64,000 bases of DNA, from positions 62,001 to 126,000 of IMG/VR virus record IMGVR_UViG_3300041405_000133, one strand, 5' to 3'. Shown here piece after piece: positions 16,810 through 26,190 of this stretch; the first letter of the stretch is position 1; every line of letters starts with the position of its first letter. Source of the DNA: a virus. The translations under genes were made by a program, and so were the position numbers. The notes under the pieces were generated by a model. The model was not told where the DNA came from. It searched no databases and saw only the letters and a program-made list of their open reading frames with translations.

Positions 16810-17709
16810 ATGTTCGAGACCCCATACCAGACCACTCCATGTTCGCGGTTCTCTTTGGACGAAACCGCTGCTGCGATTCGGAAGCTGGAAATCAATGAAG
16901 AACTGGTTGGAACGGACTTCAGCACCCAAGGTGTGTTGCTTATTCCACCGGGTGTTATTGACATCAAACCATTCCAACAAGTGTTCACTCGCGTCCAGAT
17001 TCCATCCTTGCAAGCACCGGCTGTCATTGATGGCCGCTCGTTGATGCGCGCAGACGGTCGCTTCATTAAAGATGATGCTGCTAAGCACGCTATCTTGGTT
17101 GCTGACTTGGTTGTGATGTGGTACACCCAAGAAACTTCCTTCAAGCGTGACATGTTGAACGTCGGTGATTTCCCAGCCAAGGTTTTCATCTCCTGGCTCA
17201 ACGGGGCAATCAGTCAACGGATTGGTCTCGACCTTGGTCAAAGCACTTTGGTTCGAGCGATGATCGCAATCTACTACGTTCAGCTCTTTGGCCCACTGCC
17301 GGAGAATGCATCTGAGAACGACGTTGATCGTTTGATGGTTCGTGCATCCCGTCTGCTGCCGGCGATGGACCCTACAACTCTCCGCGGCGCACTGGGTGAG
17401 ATTCCTTCACTCAATACGTTTAAAGATCTGATTTCATGGATCGTAAGAGTGTTGGATTCTCCACGAACTCACGACTTGACAGTGGCCTACGTCTACACTG
17501 CATTAGGAGCAAGCTTCGGCCCACTCCATCGTGAAGCCGTCGCCGTCGCCGTCGAATACCCGCCAATGTTCTTGGCGATGCTGTATTCCACCTGCAAAGA
17601 ACGCAGCTATACCCGCACAGGACTTGGCCGGGTTATCGAAGCGGTAATCCGTCAGGGTTCCGATAAAGAATTCGTCAAGAGCATGAACCACCTTATCGGT
17701 CAGAGGTAA
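16810..17709 (+). CDS. Probable virion protein near the tail genes (phiKZ gp28-like by position)
   Basis: A 299-residue helical protein with no recognised motif. It includes ILVADLVVMWYTQETSFKRD (about residues 97-116), and a helical C-terminal third. TAGGAG lies upstream of the ATG. It is the first of four tightly spaced plus-strand genes ending with the large terminase, divergent from sheath and tube. The same gene set and order, mirrored, occurs in phiKZ (gp28 to gp25). A structural or neck/tail completion role is likely but unproven. Confidence 0.65.
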   Translation: MFETPYQTTPCSRFSLDETAAAIRKLEINEELVGTDFSTQGVLLIPPGVIDIKPFQQVFTRVQIPSLQAPAVIDGRSLMRADGRFIKDDAAKHAILVADLVVMWYTQETSFKRDMLNVGDFPAKVFISWLNGAISQRIGLDLGQSTLVRAMIAIYYVQLFGPLPENASENDVDRLMVRASRLLPAMDPTTLRGALGEIPSLNTFKDLISWIVRVLDSPRTHDLTVAYVYTALGASFGPLHREAVAVAVEYPPMFLAMLYSTCKERSYTRTGLGRVIEAVIRQGSDKEFVKSMNHLIGQR

Positions 17710-17713
17710 GCAC

Positions 17714-20332
17714 ATGGTTAGTTCAACCGACTTTCTGGTTGATCACGCCTACCGGAATGCTTGGTGCAGTCCACGGCAAGATCGCCAGCACATCGTAGCA
17801 CCGACGCGGGTAACTAAACGCCAAGGTGCTATCGGTAACGTCAAGCTCGGGATGAAGACTTACAACCTTCCTTCGCTGGGCCAGTGGTATCACGTTTTCA
17901 ACATCGGCGACCTCCCACCTATCTTGGTGGGGATGAACACAATCGTCGATAAATGGGTATCGGTAATGGGGCAGTGTAATGCCACTTCATTACTGGTAGA
18001 TCTGTATACCGAACTCGGTTTACACATCCCGGCCCACAGAGCATATTGGCTGTACACTCATACCGGGCAGTTGGTCATCGCTATTTTGGATACCAAGAAG
18101 ATCGCAAACCTCGGTATTGAGCAGCCGTATATCCGTTGGAGAAGCAACGCTTACTTCGACGAGGGTATCACGTTTCAGAATGACGGCATCGAGATCGCAG
18201 GCCTTACGCCGACCACTCAGGCTCAGTATTCGCTATTCCAAGCGAAATGGCGCGATGCCAAACTGAAGCCTGGTTATGCGTGGGCTTTCGTCAACGGTGT
18301 GCGCGTTAAGGACATCAACCTGACTACCGCGCAGGTCGGGGATATCCTTGAGTACACCTACGACGCTTCGGTTAAGGTTGTTACTGAACTGAAGATCAAG
18401 GACCTCAAGTCGTTCTTGAGTATCCTCGATACCAAGGGTAAGTATCTGGTTCCGCGTGCTGGTGTTTCTGACATCATCGATTATTGCGATGACATCGACA
18501 TCTACATGCTGCGCTACCAATTGGCGCAAGCCTACACTGGTCACTATTACCACCAGAACCAACCGGACTCTGTTCGGATGGTGACTCATCGGGATTACTC
18601 GATTCCGCAGACCTATCTCCAACACTTCATCGATAACATCGCCGGGTGGATCTGGAACGATGATCTGCGTCTGGAAGTGATTGTCCGGAATAGCGGCTGG
18701 ACGAATCGCCCTCTGGTTAACGAGGCGCATCGGATCAAGGAACTGTTCAAGCTTTCTGAGACTAACCGTCTGAAGGCAATGATCGGTGAGCAGTCTCTCG
18801 ATATCTGGCATGCAGCCGAACTCGAGAACAGCTTCTATCCGAAGATCATGCGCGCTGAGTTTGGTGGCATTGATCGTCCGATGGTCGAGAAGGCTTATGG
18901 GTACAACGCGATCGCTAAACTGATCTGCGATGTGCCTTACAAGATTGCTGTGAATTCGCCGTGGGTGGATCTTCCATTCGCAGTGACGCAGTTCTCGACT
19001 GTGTTTGAATACGACGCTTCCGGTCTGTTGCTCGGATGGTACGTTCACGATAACTCGATTCAGTATCCGGTCCACAATGCTGGAACGATGTACATCGAGA
19101 GCTACGTTGGTCGTGGCGGCACCAAGTTGTCGACGGTTTACGATACCGACATGGTTAAGCTGGACTACGGCGTTGACTACCGGTTCTACGTTTGTGACAT
19201 CTGGAACGGCGTTTCCAAGAACAACTGGAAGGACGTAACGGGTGACGATGAGTACTACACCATCTCTAACCGGGTGGTTAGTTGGCACATCGATCAGACG
19301 AAACACCACACGGCAATCCGTGACAGTAGAGACTTCCTGTGTCACACCCTCCAGTTGAACTATCGGGATGACCTGCTGACTCTCACCGTGAATATCGATG
19401 AAGTGTTGAGTGGACGTGTTCCGGTTACCGACGTGATGCGTGTTCCGCCTGGTCAGTTCGACGTGATCCTCAACAAGTACACTCTGGTGCCTGATATCGA
19501 CTACTACGTCGAATGGCCTGAGGTCTGCATCGTCAACAAGATGTATCTGAAACCGGGTATCATGCAGGACGTGACCATTCGTGGTCGTGGCTTCTGTAAC
19601 CCTGACATGACTTTGGAACCGGTCGGTGATTCTGGCTTTGTTGCTTACGAGCAGCTCAGTCATAACGCTCGGTTTAACGTGCGTGACGATAAGGTCTGCC
19701 GTATCTCCATTGCAGGTCAGTTGTATACCCGTGAAGAAGTTGCTTTCAGTGAAGACGGGACAGTGCTTGCCACTGGTGTGAAGAACGGCACGCCGTACCT
19801 GATCACTCACCCGGTGATTCCGATGATGGGCGTAACGGATACCGACACCTACACATTGAAGGCTGTTTCTGATGCCATCGATGAGAAAGTGGAAGGGTAT
19901 CTCACTCAGTACAGACCAGAACCGGTGCAACCTTTGCCGTCTGGAATGCCTGCTTGGTATTCGGTCTTCAGTCCTTTCTGCGCTAAGCTTATCTACGACA
20001 TGCTTAATGGCATTCTGTTGATGGATGAGTTCATGGGTACTTATACCTTGCAGCAGGTGAAGGAGAAGTTGGTTGGTTACGAATGGATTCTCAAGTACGA
20101 CCCAGCTGTACGGGGCGTGAATGATGAATACGTCAAGATCGATCCGCATCCTGAAGCCGATGTCCTTGAGCTCAACATCTACCAGTATCGGTTCTTGGAT
20201 CGGGCGGTCGAAGCTTTCCTCGACGGTAAGGTTCCTCTCAACCACCACTTGGTGATTGTAGAGCCTGGCTACGAGCATGAGCAGGACGATCACCCTCACC
20301 CGCATCGTTCTTGGGACGAAGTGTCGGCATAA
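17714..20332 (+). CDS. Large probable virion/baseplate protein (phiKZ gp27-like by position)
   Basis: An 872-residue protein starting four bases after its neighbour. It is rich in Tyr, Trp, Asp and Val with a regular strand pattern (VDKLDYGVDYRF-type repeats; YVEWPEVCIVNKMYLKPG, about residues 595-612), suggesting beta-sandwich domains. The C-terminus is His/Asp-rich (HEQDDHPHPHRSWDEV). No catalytic motif was seen. Size, composition and place beside the sheath fit a baseplate, neck or fibre component; the exact role is not readable. Confidence 0.65.
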   Translation: MVSSTDFLVDHAYRNAWCSPRQDRQHIVAPTRVTKRQGAIGNVKLGMKTYNLPSLGQWYHVFNIGDLPPILVGMNTIVDKWVSVMGQCNATSLLVDLYTELGLHIPAHRAYWLYTHTGQLVIAILDTKKIANLGIEQPYIRWRSNAYFDEGITFQNDGIEIAGLTPTTQAQYSLFQAKWRDAKLKPGYAWAFVNGVRVKDINLTTAQVGDILEYTYDASVKVVTELKIKDLKSFLSILDTKGKYLVPRAGVSDIIDYCDDIDIYMLRYQLAQAYTGHYYHQNQPDSVRMVTHRDYSIPQTYLQHFIDNIAGWIWNDDLRLEVIVRNSGWTNRPLVNEAHRIKELFKLSETNRLKAMIGEQSLDIWHAAELENSFYPKIMRAEFGGIDRPMVEKAYGYNAIAKLICDVPYKIAVNSPWVDLPFAVTQFSTVFEYDASGLLLGWYVHDNSIQYPVHNAGTMYIESYVGRGGTKLSTVYDTDMVKLDYGVDYRFYVCDIWNGVSKNNWKDVTGDDEYYTISNRVVSWHIDQTKHHTAIRDSRDFLCHTLQLNYRDDLLTLTVNIDEVLSGRVPVTDVMRVPPGQFDVILNKYTLVPDIDYYVEWPEVCIVNKMYLKPGIMQDVTIRGRGFCNPDMTLEPVGDSGFVAYEQLSHNARFNVRDDKVCRISIAGQLYTREEVAFSEDGTVLATGVKNGTPYLITHPVIPMMGVTDTDTYTLKAVSDAIDEKVEGYLTQYRPEPVQPLPSGMPAWYSVFSPFCAKLIYDMLNGILLMDEFMGTYTLQQVKEKLVGYEWILKYDPAVRGVNDEYVKIDPHPEADVLELNIYQYRFLDRAVEAFLDGKVPLNHHLVIVEPGYEHEQDDHPHPHRSWDEVSA

Positions 20333-20338
20333 ACCCAT

Positions 20339-20360
20339 AGGGGGCGGGCAACCGCTCCCT
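20339..20360 (+). terminator. Stem-loop with GCAA tetraloop
   Basis: A 9-bp stem including one G-T pair (20339-20347 with 20352-20360) closes a GCAA loop. No T-run follows: the next gene starts 17 bases later after AAATTATG. It may be a processing site or weak terminator inside the operon rather than its end. Confidence 0.6.
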
Positions 20361-20376
20361 CTACTGAGTCGAAATT

Positions 20377-22095
20377 ATGGCTGAGAATATCATCCCGTTA
20401 CCGAACGGTTATACGGTGATCACTGACCAAGATCGCGAAAAGGCGTCGGTGTTCAAACTCGCTGACCTCTACTCCTACAGACTCGTGGACGATGGCAGCG
20501 ATGTTATTAAAGGCGAAGGCAAGTACGTACCGAACGTCGATGACCTGGTCATCATTTATGACCTCGGCATGTTTCGTGTTAGTCGGGTGGATTACACCAG
20601 TTACGTCGCTGACCTAGAACTCTGGGAACTTCCCAAGTCTGGTGGTGATGTTGGCGTGGTCGATGTTCTGCTCGGTGTTGGCACGGGCTACACCAGCGAA
20701 ACTTGGCGGGCAATGCTGGACACCCGCAAGCTGCCGTACACTCTGGACGTTGATGGTCGACTCCACATGTACAGCGATCTGGCGAAAGAATTCCGTGTCT
20801 TCAAAGGCATTGACATCACCCAGACTGGCGAAGTCATCAGTGCGTATTACAACGCATCGAACGAATACGTCAATGACGCTATCCCGCTGAAGACAGTTGG
20901 TACTGACGTTGTTACTAACCTCAATATCAAAGCTCCTACAGCGGGCTACAGCACCGTTGAGCTCGAAGATGGTGCATTGGTGACTGCTGTGTTCTACAGC
21001 TTCACTGGCGCGATCCTGAGCATCGCTAAGCTGTTGATCCACAACACCAACGTGGTCCGTCATCCGGATGATTCTGTCAAACGAATCAAATCGATCGAGA
21101 TCATCAGTCCGTATCTGTCGACGACTGAGCCGAACGTCCTGAACATCTCCATCTCTGCAACTGTGGCCACTCTGGCACTGCGCGGTAAGGTGACGTACAT
21201 CGACGGCTCGACTTCTATCCAAGACGTTGTGGATGAAGACTCGAACGGCAAGATGAAGTTGCTGGGCCTGAAGTACTGGTCCCCAACCATCACCGGCCGT
21301 TACGCCGACGTTACTCTGAGCTATGCTCCGAGTGAAGGTGAGGAATTCTCTTACAGTCAAGGCACCACATATGCCGGTACTGTGACTGTTCCTTATCAGA
21401 TCCGTGGCCTGCCAGCCGATCCATCCTACAGCCTCAAGCTGTTCGTGTTCCCATCGTGGATCTCGAACCTGCAAGGCTACACGTTGGAATACTGGCTGTA
21501 CGATCTGAACCGTCAAGTCGCTCGTCGTGTGCCGAAAGCTGCGGTGGAATTGCACGAAGAGTCCATGCCGTTCGACGGACTGGAATACACTTCGGTGCAG
21601 ACTCTGAAGTTCGGTGTGAACCTCAGCGTTGTCGATACCAGTTACGGCAGCAACCGTCATGTACAAACCGTGCAGATTGCGTTGCAGCGTGATGGTGGTC
21701 TTCGGGCTACCAACTGGAAAGTCAAGTTTGCGAGCAACCAACCGGGTTACTACGGTACTGGTGTCGAAGCAATCATCCGTGCTGGCAGCAGCGGCCTGAG
21801 TACTGTCAACTTGAAGTGCGGTGCTGTTGATAAGGATGCATGGCTGAAGTTGGTCTTCGAACCATTGCAAGCTCTGTACGATCCGCAAACTGAAGTGTCG
21901 GCTCCAGCTCCTACTCACTTCATCGTGACTACGAAGACTCGCGTCTACGAATTCCCGATCAGTCAGTGGGCGAACGACCTCACATTCATCAACGATCTGC
22001 TGGAAGGCGAGACTCTGTACGTTAAGTTCCTCAAACGTAACGTCTCTGGCGATCTGCAATTGGCTGTGGCTGGTTTCCCTACGCACTCGGTCTAA
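20377..22095 (+). CDS. Probable virion protein, beta-rich (phiKZ gp26-like by position)
   Basis: A 572-residue protein dominated by Val/Thr/Ser/Tyr strands (NLNIKAPTAGYSTVELEDGA, about residues 187-206), suggesting Ig-like or adhesin-like beta domains. No enzyme motif was seen. It lies between the 872-residue protein and the terminase, a phiKZ-like order. It could be a tail-side decoration, fibre or baseplate part. Stem-loops lie on both sides, so its level may be set separately from its neighbours. Confidence 0.65.
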   Translation: MAENIIPLPNGYTVITDQDREKASVFKLADLYSYRLVDDGSDVIKGEGKYVPNVDDLVIIYDLGMFRVSRVDYTSYVADLELWELPKSGGDVGVVDVLLGVGTGYTSETWRAMLDTRKLPYTLDVDGRLHMYSDLAKEFRVFKGIDITQTGEVISAYYNASNEYVNDAIPLKTVGTDVVTNLNIKAPTAGYSTVELEDGALVTAVFYSFTGAILSIAKLLIHNTNVVRHPDDSVKRIKSIEIISPYLSTTEPNVLNISISATVATLALRGKVTYIDGSTSIQDVVDEDSNGKMKLLGLKYWSPTITGRYADVTLSYAPSEGEEFSYSQGTTYAGTVTVPYQIRGLPADPSYSLKLFVFPSWISNLQGYTLEYWLYDLNRQVARRVPKAAVELHEESMPFDGLEYTSVQTLKFGVNLSVVDTSYGSNRHVQTVQIALQRDGGLRATNWKVKFASNQPGYYGTGVEAIIRAGSSGLSTVNLKCGAVDKDAWLKLVFEPLQALYDPQTEVSAPAPTHFIVTTKTRVYEFPISQWANDLTFINDLLEGETLYVKFLKRNVSGDLQLAVAGFPTHSV

Positions 22096-22102
22096 GGGAT
22101 AC

Positions 22103-22136
22103 GATCTAGGGAGGGCGACCTCCCTAGGTCACTATG
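22103..22136 (+). terminator. Stem-loop with GCGA loop and TATG tail
   Basis: A 12-bp stem with one G-T pair (22103-22114 with 22119-22130) closes a GCGA loop and is followed by ACTATGCC (TATG 22133-22136). The terminase start lies 18 bases further on, so the TATG could serve as a transcript start for it. Confidence 0.8.
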
Positions 22137-22154
22137 CCGCATTGAGGACCAATC

Positions 22155-24341
22155 ATGACTCTTTTGTATTTAGACGACTGGGATAACAAATATCCCAACG
22201 CGATTGCCGATACCCTAACGCGCCGTAAGACGTGGGTTCAGTTGGCAGCAAAGTACCAGAAGATGGGGGTGAGTAACTATTACTTCCACTTGGCTTTGCA
22301 TAACCCTCTCTTGCAGGGGGTCGATCCATATTCGGATGACTTGACTCCTGCGCAACAGCAGATGATCTTGCTCGAGTGTTCCGAGAACTTCTGGTACGCT
22401 TTACGTGAGGTGATTCGTTTCCCGGATGCTGGTGGTGATCAGTATTTCCACTTGGATGCGAACCGTGGCAACATCGCCATGTTCTGGTGTATCTTCAACG
22501 CCTTTGTTACTTACGTACAGCAGATTCGTCAGACTGGTAAATCGCTGAACAGTCGGGCAATCATCATCCTGTTGCACATGTTTGCAGCTCAAGGTTCTGA
22601 CTCCATCCTCTTCACCAAGGGTGACTTGCGTAAAGGCGAGATCAAGAACTACAAGGCTTATCGGGACGCTCTTCCGAAATGGATGTGGTACAAGGCGGAC
22701 AAGGACACGGATAACCAGTACGAATTCACCACGATGATGAATAAAAACATCACGTACTCGTACGTTCCACAAGGTTCTCCTGAGGAAGCGAACAACGTGG
22801 GTCGCGGTAAGACCCCTCGCTTCATCTACGGCGATGAGATTCCATTCTTGCCGTACGCTGCAATCTCTCTTCCTGCATTGATCGCATCCACCACGGACTC
22901 CTTCGATAAGGCGAGAGCTCAAGGTCTGTTCCACGGTGTTCTCTACACGACTACGGCCGGTGACTTGTCCACCGATTCTGGTAAGTACGTTTACGAGAAG
23001 ATCAAGAAGAAGGCCATGTTCTTCAGTGAGGCTCTGTACGACGCTCGTAATCGTGCAGAAGCTATCGACATGATCATGGCGAACAGTAAGTGTGAATCCC
23101 GCGATGCACCGTTCGTGGATATCTCGTTTAACCACTTGCAGCTCGGTAAGACGAACGAATGGCTCCGCGGTAAGATCGCGATGGTTTCTGCATCTCGTGA
23201 CCAGATCGAACGAGACTTCCTTGGACGTTGGACTTTCGGTTCTGAGAGTAACCCGATTCCTGAGAAGATCCTCAACAAGATCCGTGACCACGCAACGCAA
23301 GCACCACATGTTCAGGTTGAAGAGAAGTACAAGTATCACATCAAGTTCCAACTTCCTCCTGAGGAAGTAAGGGCTCGTAAAGCTGTGATGGGTCTCGATA
23401 CCTCTAACGCGGTTAACCGAGATGCCATTACTGGCGTGATGATCGATGTGGAGACCGGTGAGACGTTGATGACGTTCATGGTGAGTGAGATCAGTCTGTC
23501 TTACTTCGCTTATTGGTTGGCTCAATTCATGGCCGACTTCCCGAACTTCACCCTGATTCCTGAGAACAAGTCCTCGTGGCTTGGTATGTTCGACATCCTT
23601 AACAGCCGTCTCCCGATGTTGGGTGTGGATGTGGGTCGTCGTATCTACTCGGATATCGTGGACAACGCTTACGGCTCTGATGCTGAGAAGCGCACCTACC
23701 GCGACTACACGTCTGGTGGTAGTTCTGAGCGTAAGTACTTCCCGTTCCGTAACGACTTTGGTTTCATGACTACGGCCGGTAGTCGGGGCGATCTGTACAT
23801 CGACATCTTGAAGTTGGCTACTGTTCAACAGGCTGAACTGATCCGTGAGCCTGCGCTTATCGATGAGCTGTCCAGTCTGGTGGAACGTCGCGGGCGAGTT
23901 GACCACAAAGCCTCCGGGCACGATGACCATGTAATCTCATGGCTCATGGCTAACTGGTTCCTTCGTTTCGCCCGTAACTTGGATCACTACGGAATCGATC
24001 CGCGTAAAGTCTTGTCCCGTGTACGTTCTGTTACTGCCGGTAATGATCCTAAGGTCGTCGCCAAGAATCGTAAACGTGAGAAGCATGCGATTGATGTAGA
24101 GATCCTTGAAGCACGCATCGAAGGCGCGGCTACTCTGATCGAACGTCGTTACTTGGAAGCCAAACTCAAGTCTCTGATGTCTGAGGCTATGGGTGAGGAA
24201 GAGTCTGATGTAGTTTCGGTTGACCGGGTTGCTGTTAGTGAGAAGAACATTCAAACAACTGCTGCTCGTGGGATGAACCGAGATGGTCTGTTCGCAGCCG
24301 CTCGCAACATGCCTTTCCGTCCAGGCTTCAATCGTCGTTAA
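22155..24341 (+). CDS. terL: Terminase large subunit (phiKZ gp25-like)
   Basis: A 728-residue DNA-packaging motor. The ATPase part has a Walker A-like IRQTGKS (about residues 125-131) and a Walker B FIYGDEIPF (about 223-231). The C-terminal RNase H-fold nuclease supplies acidic residues in MGLDTSNA (about 413-420), IPENKSSW (about 467-474) and GHDDHVISW (about 588-596). It would cut and pump genome DNA through the portal into heads. The tail ends GFNRR and is Arg-rich. It is the last gene of the four-gene plus-strand operon and ends at a bidirectional terminator. Confidence 0.92.
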   Translation: MTLLYLDDWDNKYPNAIADTLTRRKTWVQLAAKYQKMGVSNYYFHLALHNPLLQGVDPYSDDLTPAQQQMILLECSENFWYALREVIRFPDAGGDQYFHLDANRGNIAMFWCIFNAFVTYVQQIRQTGKSLNSRAIIILLHMFAAQGSDSILFTKGDLRKGEIKNYKAYRDALPKWMWYKADKDTDNQYEFTTMMNKNITYSYVPQGSPEEANNVGRGKTPRFIYGDEIPFLPYAAISLPALIASTTDSFDKARAQGLFHGVLYTTTAGDLSTDSGKYVYEKIKKKAMFFSEALYDARNRAEAIDMIMANSKCESRDAPFVDISFNHLQLGKTNEWLRGKIAMVSASRDQIERDFLGRWTFGSESNPIPEKILNKIRDHATQAPHVQVEEKYKYHIKFQLPPEEVRARKAVMGLDTSNAVNRDAITGVMIDVETGETLMTFMVSEISLSYFAYWLAQFMADFPNFTLIPENKSSWLGMFDILNSRLPMLGVDVGRRIYSDIVDNAYGSDAEKRTYRDYTSGGSSERKYFPFRNDFGFMTTAGSRGDLYIDILKLATVQQAELIREPALIDELSSLVERRGRVDHKASGHDDHVISWLMANWFLRFARNLDHYGIDPRKVLSRVRSVTAGNDPKVVAKNRKREKHAIDVEILEARIEGAATLIERRYLEAKLKSLMSEAMGEEESDVVSVDRVAVSEKNIQTTAARGMNRDGLFAAARNMPFRPGFNRR

Positions 24342-24343
24342 CA

Positions 24344-24374
24344 GCATAAAGCCCGGCTCACGCCGGGCCTTATG
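24344..24374. terminator. Bidirectional terminator between terL and a minus-strand gene
   Basis: GCCCGGC (24351-24357) pairs with GCCGGGC (24362-24368). GCATAAAG flanks it on the left and CTTATG on the right, so a TATG faces outward on each strand. It lies between convergent genes. Confidence 0.85.
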
Positions 24375-24379
24375 TTCGC

Positions 24380-25636
24380 TTACTTCTCGTTGTGGTGCTT
24401 TGTGAAGGCACGCAGAAGAATGTAAAGAAGTACGGCGTTACGTACTGATGAGATCAAAACCTTGTTCTTGGACTTGATCGCAATAGTCGTAATCTCTTCA
24501 GTCAGCTCCCGCATCTCCAGAATCATCGGGTTGTTCGTACGAGACGCTTGATACAACGAGCGCATCTTACGCAGCAGTCCTGGGATGTCAGAACTGGAGA
24601 CCATGGTCGATGGATTCTTGTTCAAGTAGTCGAACGCATGTTGCAGCGTAATCTCACAGATCCGCTGTACGCGCTTGTCAGCTCGAGGAGAGGCATTGTT
24701 GGACATGTACGACAGTGTGTTCACCAACGCGCTCTTAGGCATCGTAGGGACTGTCTTAACGATAACCTCGACCAACTCCGGGATGATGAAGTTGTTCTTA
24801 TCGCTAATGATCTCCAACAGGTAACGGATGTAGCTCGAATACAACCGAGTCTTGTCACGGATCTTGAGCTCACCATCGAGTTCGATCTGCGCATCCGAGT
24901 TACGGATCTGAAGAGTTGGATCATGCAGCACGGTTTCGAAGACATCCCGGATGTTCTTCAAGATATCCTTGATACGGCCTTGAGTATCGTTGGCGATCTT
25001 GTCGATGTCCTTATCGAACTTGACCAGGTGGTTGTACCACAGCGTCCCCGGACTCACGATATCCGCAGCACGTTGCTTAAGCAACTCACCCCAACTACCC
25101 GCTACCTTAAGACCAAACCGTTTTGATAGCTGAGCGTAGGTCGCTTGGGCGACGATGGGATCGGCGTCCCAGGTAAACCAATTAGCGAGAATAGATGTGA
25201 TATACTTGTACTGGAGAACGAGAGCGCAAGCCATAGCGCCAGAGTGCCGATCGCCTTCATTGAGTTTATCTGCCGTCAGAAATTTATGGATCATCCAGAG
25301 GCATGCCAAATTCATAACGTCGCTGGATACGTGCCGGTGAGTTACCACTTCTGGAAGAGCGTGTAGATCATCCTCGAGGGAATCCTCATCCACGTCCATC
25401 ACTTCATCGAACCACTTGTTCCGGTCTTCATCTTTGAATCGAACCGGATCAACGCCCATCAGGTTCCCACCGAAGAATCTGATGTGTACGTCATTCTTGT
25501 TTACGAACCGCTGTTCGTAATCCATCACCTTCCGGAGAAGCTTCTGATCAAAGACAAGGTGGGAGCAATGTTGCTCAAACACTTCTTTGATATTGCGACC
25601 CGGCGCTGTGGATGGTCTGAGAGAATCTTGAATCAT
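24380..25636 (-). CDS. Conserved helical protein of unknown function (418 aa)
   Basis: Mostly alpha-helical, with no recognised domain. Stretches such as IRDVFETVLHDPTLQIRNSD (about residues 209-228) and a C-terminal region rich in Lys, Val and Leu suggest helical repeats. The ATG at 25636 is preferred because GGTGGGGA lies 7 bases upstream; an in-frame GTG lies four codons earlier inside that site. It is one of three isolated minus-strand genes (with those ending at 32437 and 42216) set among plus-strand genes. They are possibly late genes placed against early transcription. Confidence 0.65.
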   Translation of the reverse strand: MIQDSLRPSTAPGRNIKEVFEQHCSHLVFDQKLLRKVMDYEQRFVNKNDVHIRFFGGNLMGVDPVRFKDEDRNKWFDEVMDVDEDSLEDDLHALPEVVTHRHVSSDVMNLACLWMIHKFLTADKLNEGDRHSGAMACALVLQYKYITSILANWFTWDADPIVAQATYAQLSKRFGLKVAGSWGELLKQRAADIVSPGTLWYNHLVKFDKDIDKIANDTQGRIKDILKNIRDVFETVLHDPTLQIRNSDAQIELDGELKIRDKTRLYSSYIRYLLEIISDKNNFIIPELVEVIVKTVPTMPKSALVNTLSYMSNNASPRADKRVQRICEITLQHAFDYLNKNPSTMVSSSDIPGLLRKMRSLYQASRTNNPMILEMRELTEEITTIAIKSKNKVLISSVRNAVLLYILLRAFTKHHNEK

Positions 25637-25699
25637 CGAAGTCCCCACCCTGTTAGGGTTCTTTAGTCACAGGATACCTAACGCAAATTATTATAGTCC

Positions 25700-25719
25700 T
25701 ACATTGTGAACTAGATATA
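25700..25719 (+). promoter_or_regulatory. Putative early promoter motif
   Basis: TACATTGTGAACTAGATATA has the ACATTG core, A-rich spacer and TAGATATA, with A/T-rich sequence before it. It lies 33 bases upstream of the first gene of a plus-strand run and in a divergent gap, where a promoter is expected. Confidence 0.6.
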
Positions 25720-25751
25720 ACAACACTAACCGACCGTAGGAGGTCAACGCA

Positions 25752-25931
25752 ATGAGTAATCAAGCAACTAATAAGCCGATCTTTCTGCGTTCCGGTGATG
25801 ATCTTGACTGCGATTGCGGTCGACGGGGAAGCGTAAAGATTCCGTATCAAACAGCTCCAGGCAAAACCTCGTACCACGTTTTCTGTGATGATCATTACGA
25901 TGATTGGAAGGAAGACAACAAAGGGTCTTAA
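25752..25931 (+). CDS. Small Cys-containing protein (59 aa)
   Basis: The ATG at 25752 follows GGAGG and a promoter-like motif, and gives a 59-residue protein (begins MSNQATNKP). It has CDCGRRG near residues 20-26 and a later Cys/His cluster (VFCDDHYDDW), possibly one zinc site. The stop overlaps the next start (TAATG), indicating coupling with a second small zinc-ribbon-like protein. The function is unknown. A regulatory or inhibitory role typical of early phage micro-proteins is possible. Confidence 0.65.
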   Translation: MSNQATNKPIFLRSGDDLDCDCGRRGSVKIPYQTAPGKTSYHVFCDDHYDDWKEDNKGS

Positions 25932-26122
25932 TGATGTCTCAGCAAGAACCTACAAAGCTTCAACCGGTTTGCTCTCAATGTGGGAAGCAAGTCGATACGT
26001 TGTTCACCACAACGTTAAACACAGGTGGATACAGTTCGATTGTTGCGAACGTGTGTCCTGCTTGTATTTCTTCTAAGGGTGACGTTAGCAAGCATCTTGC
26101 CGACTACTCACCAGAAGCATAA
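25931..26122 (+). CDS. Small zinc-ribbon-like protein (63 aa)
   Basis: Two CxxC pairs, CSQC near residues 16-19 and CPAC near 45-48, form a typical zinc ribbon. The start overlaps the previous stop; a second ATG follows immediately, so the product has 62 or 63 residues. This is a common early-phage protein type that may bind nucleic acid or a host protein; no partner can be read. A stem-loop follows, ending the two-gene unit. Confidence 0.7.
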   Translation: MMSQQEPTKLQPVCSQCGKQVDTLFTTTLNTGGYSSIVANVCPACISSKGDVSKHLADYSPEA

Positions 26123-26152
26123 GGACTTGCCGGGGCGTTCCCGGCGCTTATG
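26118..26152 (+). terminator. Stem-loop with GCATA and TATGCC arms
   Basis: GCCGGG (26129-26134) pairs with CCCGGC (26140-26145). GCATAAGG precedes and CTTATGCCG follows (TATG 26149-26152). It is the same outward TATG arrangement seen at other operon ends. Confidence 0.78.
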
Positions 26153-26190
26153 CCGCTAAGCACGATTTCTAACTTCTTAAGGATTCCAAG

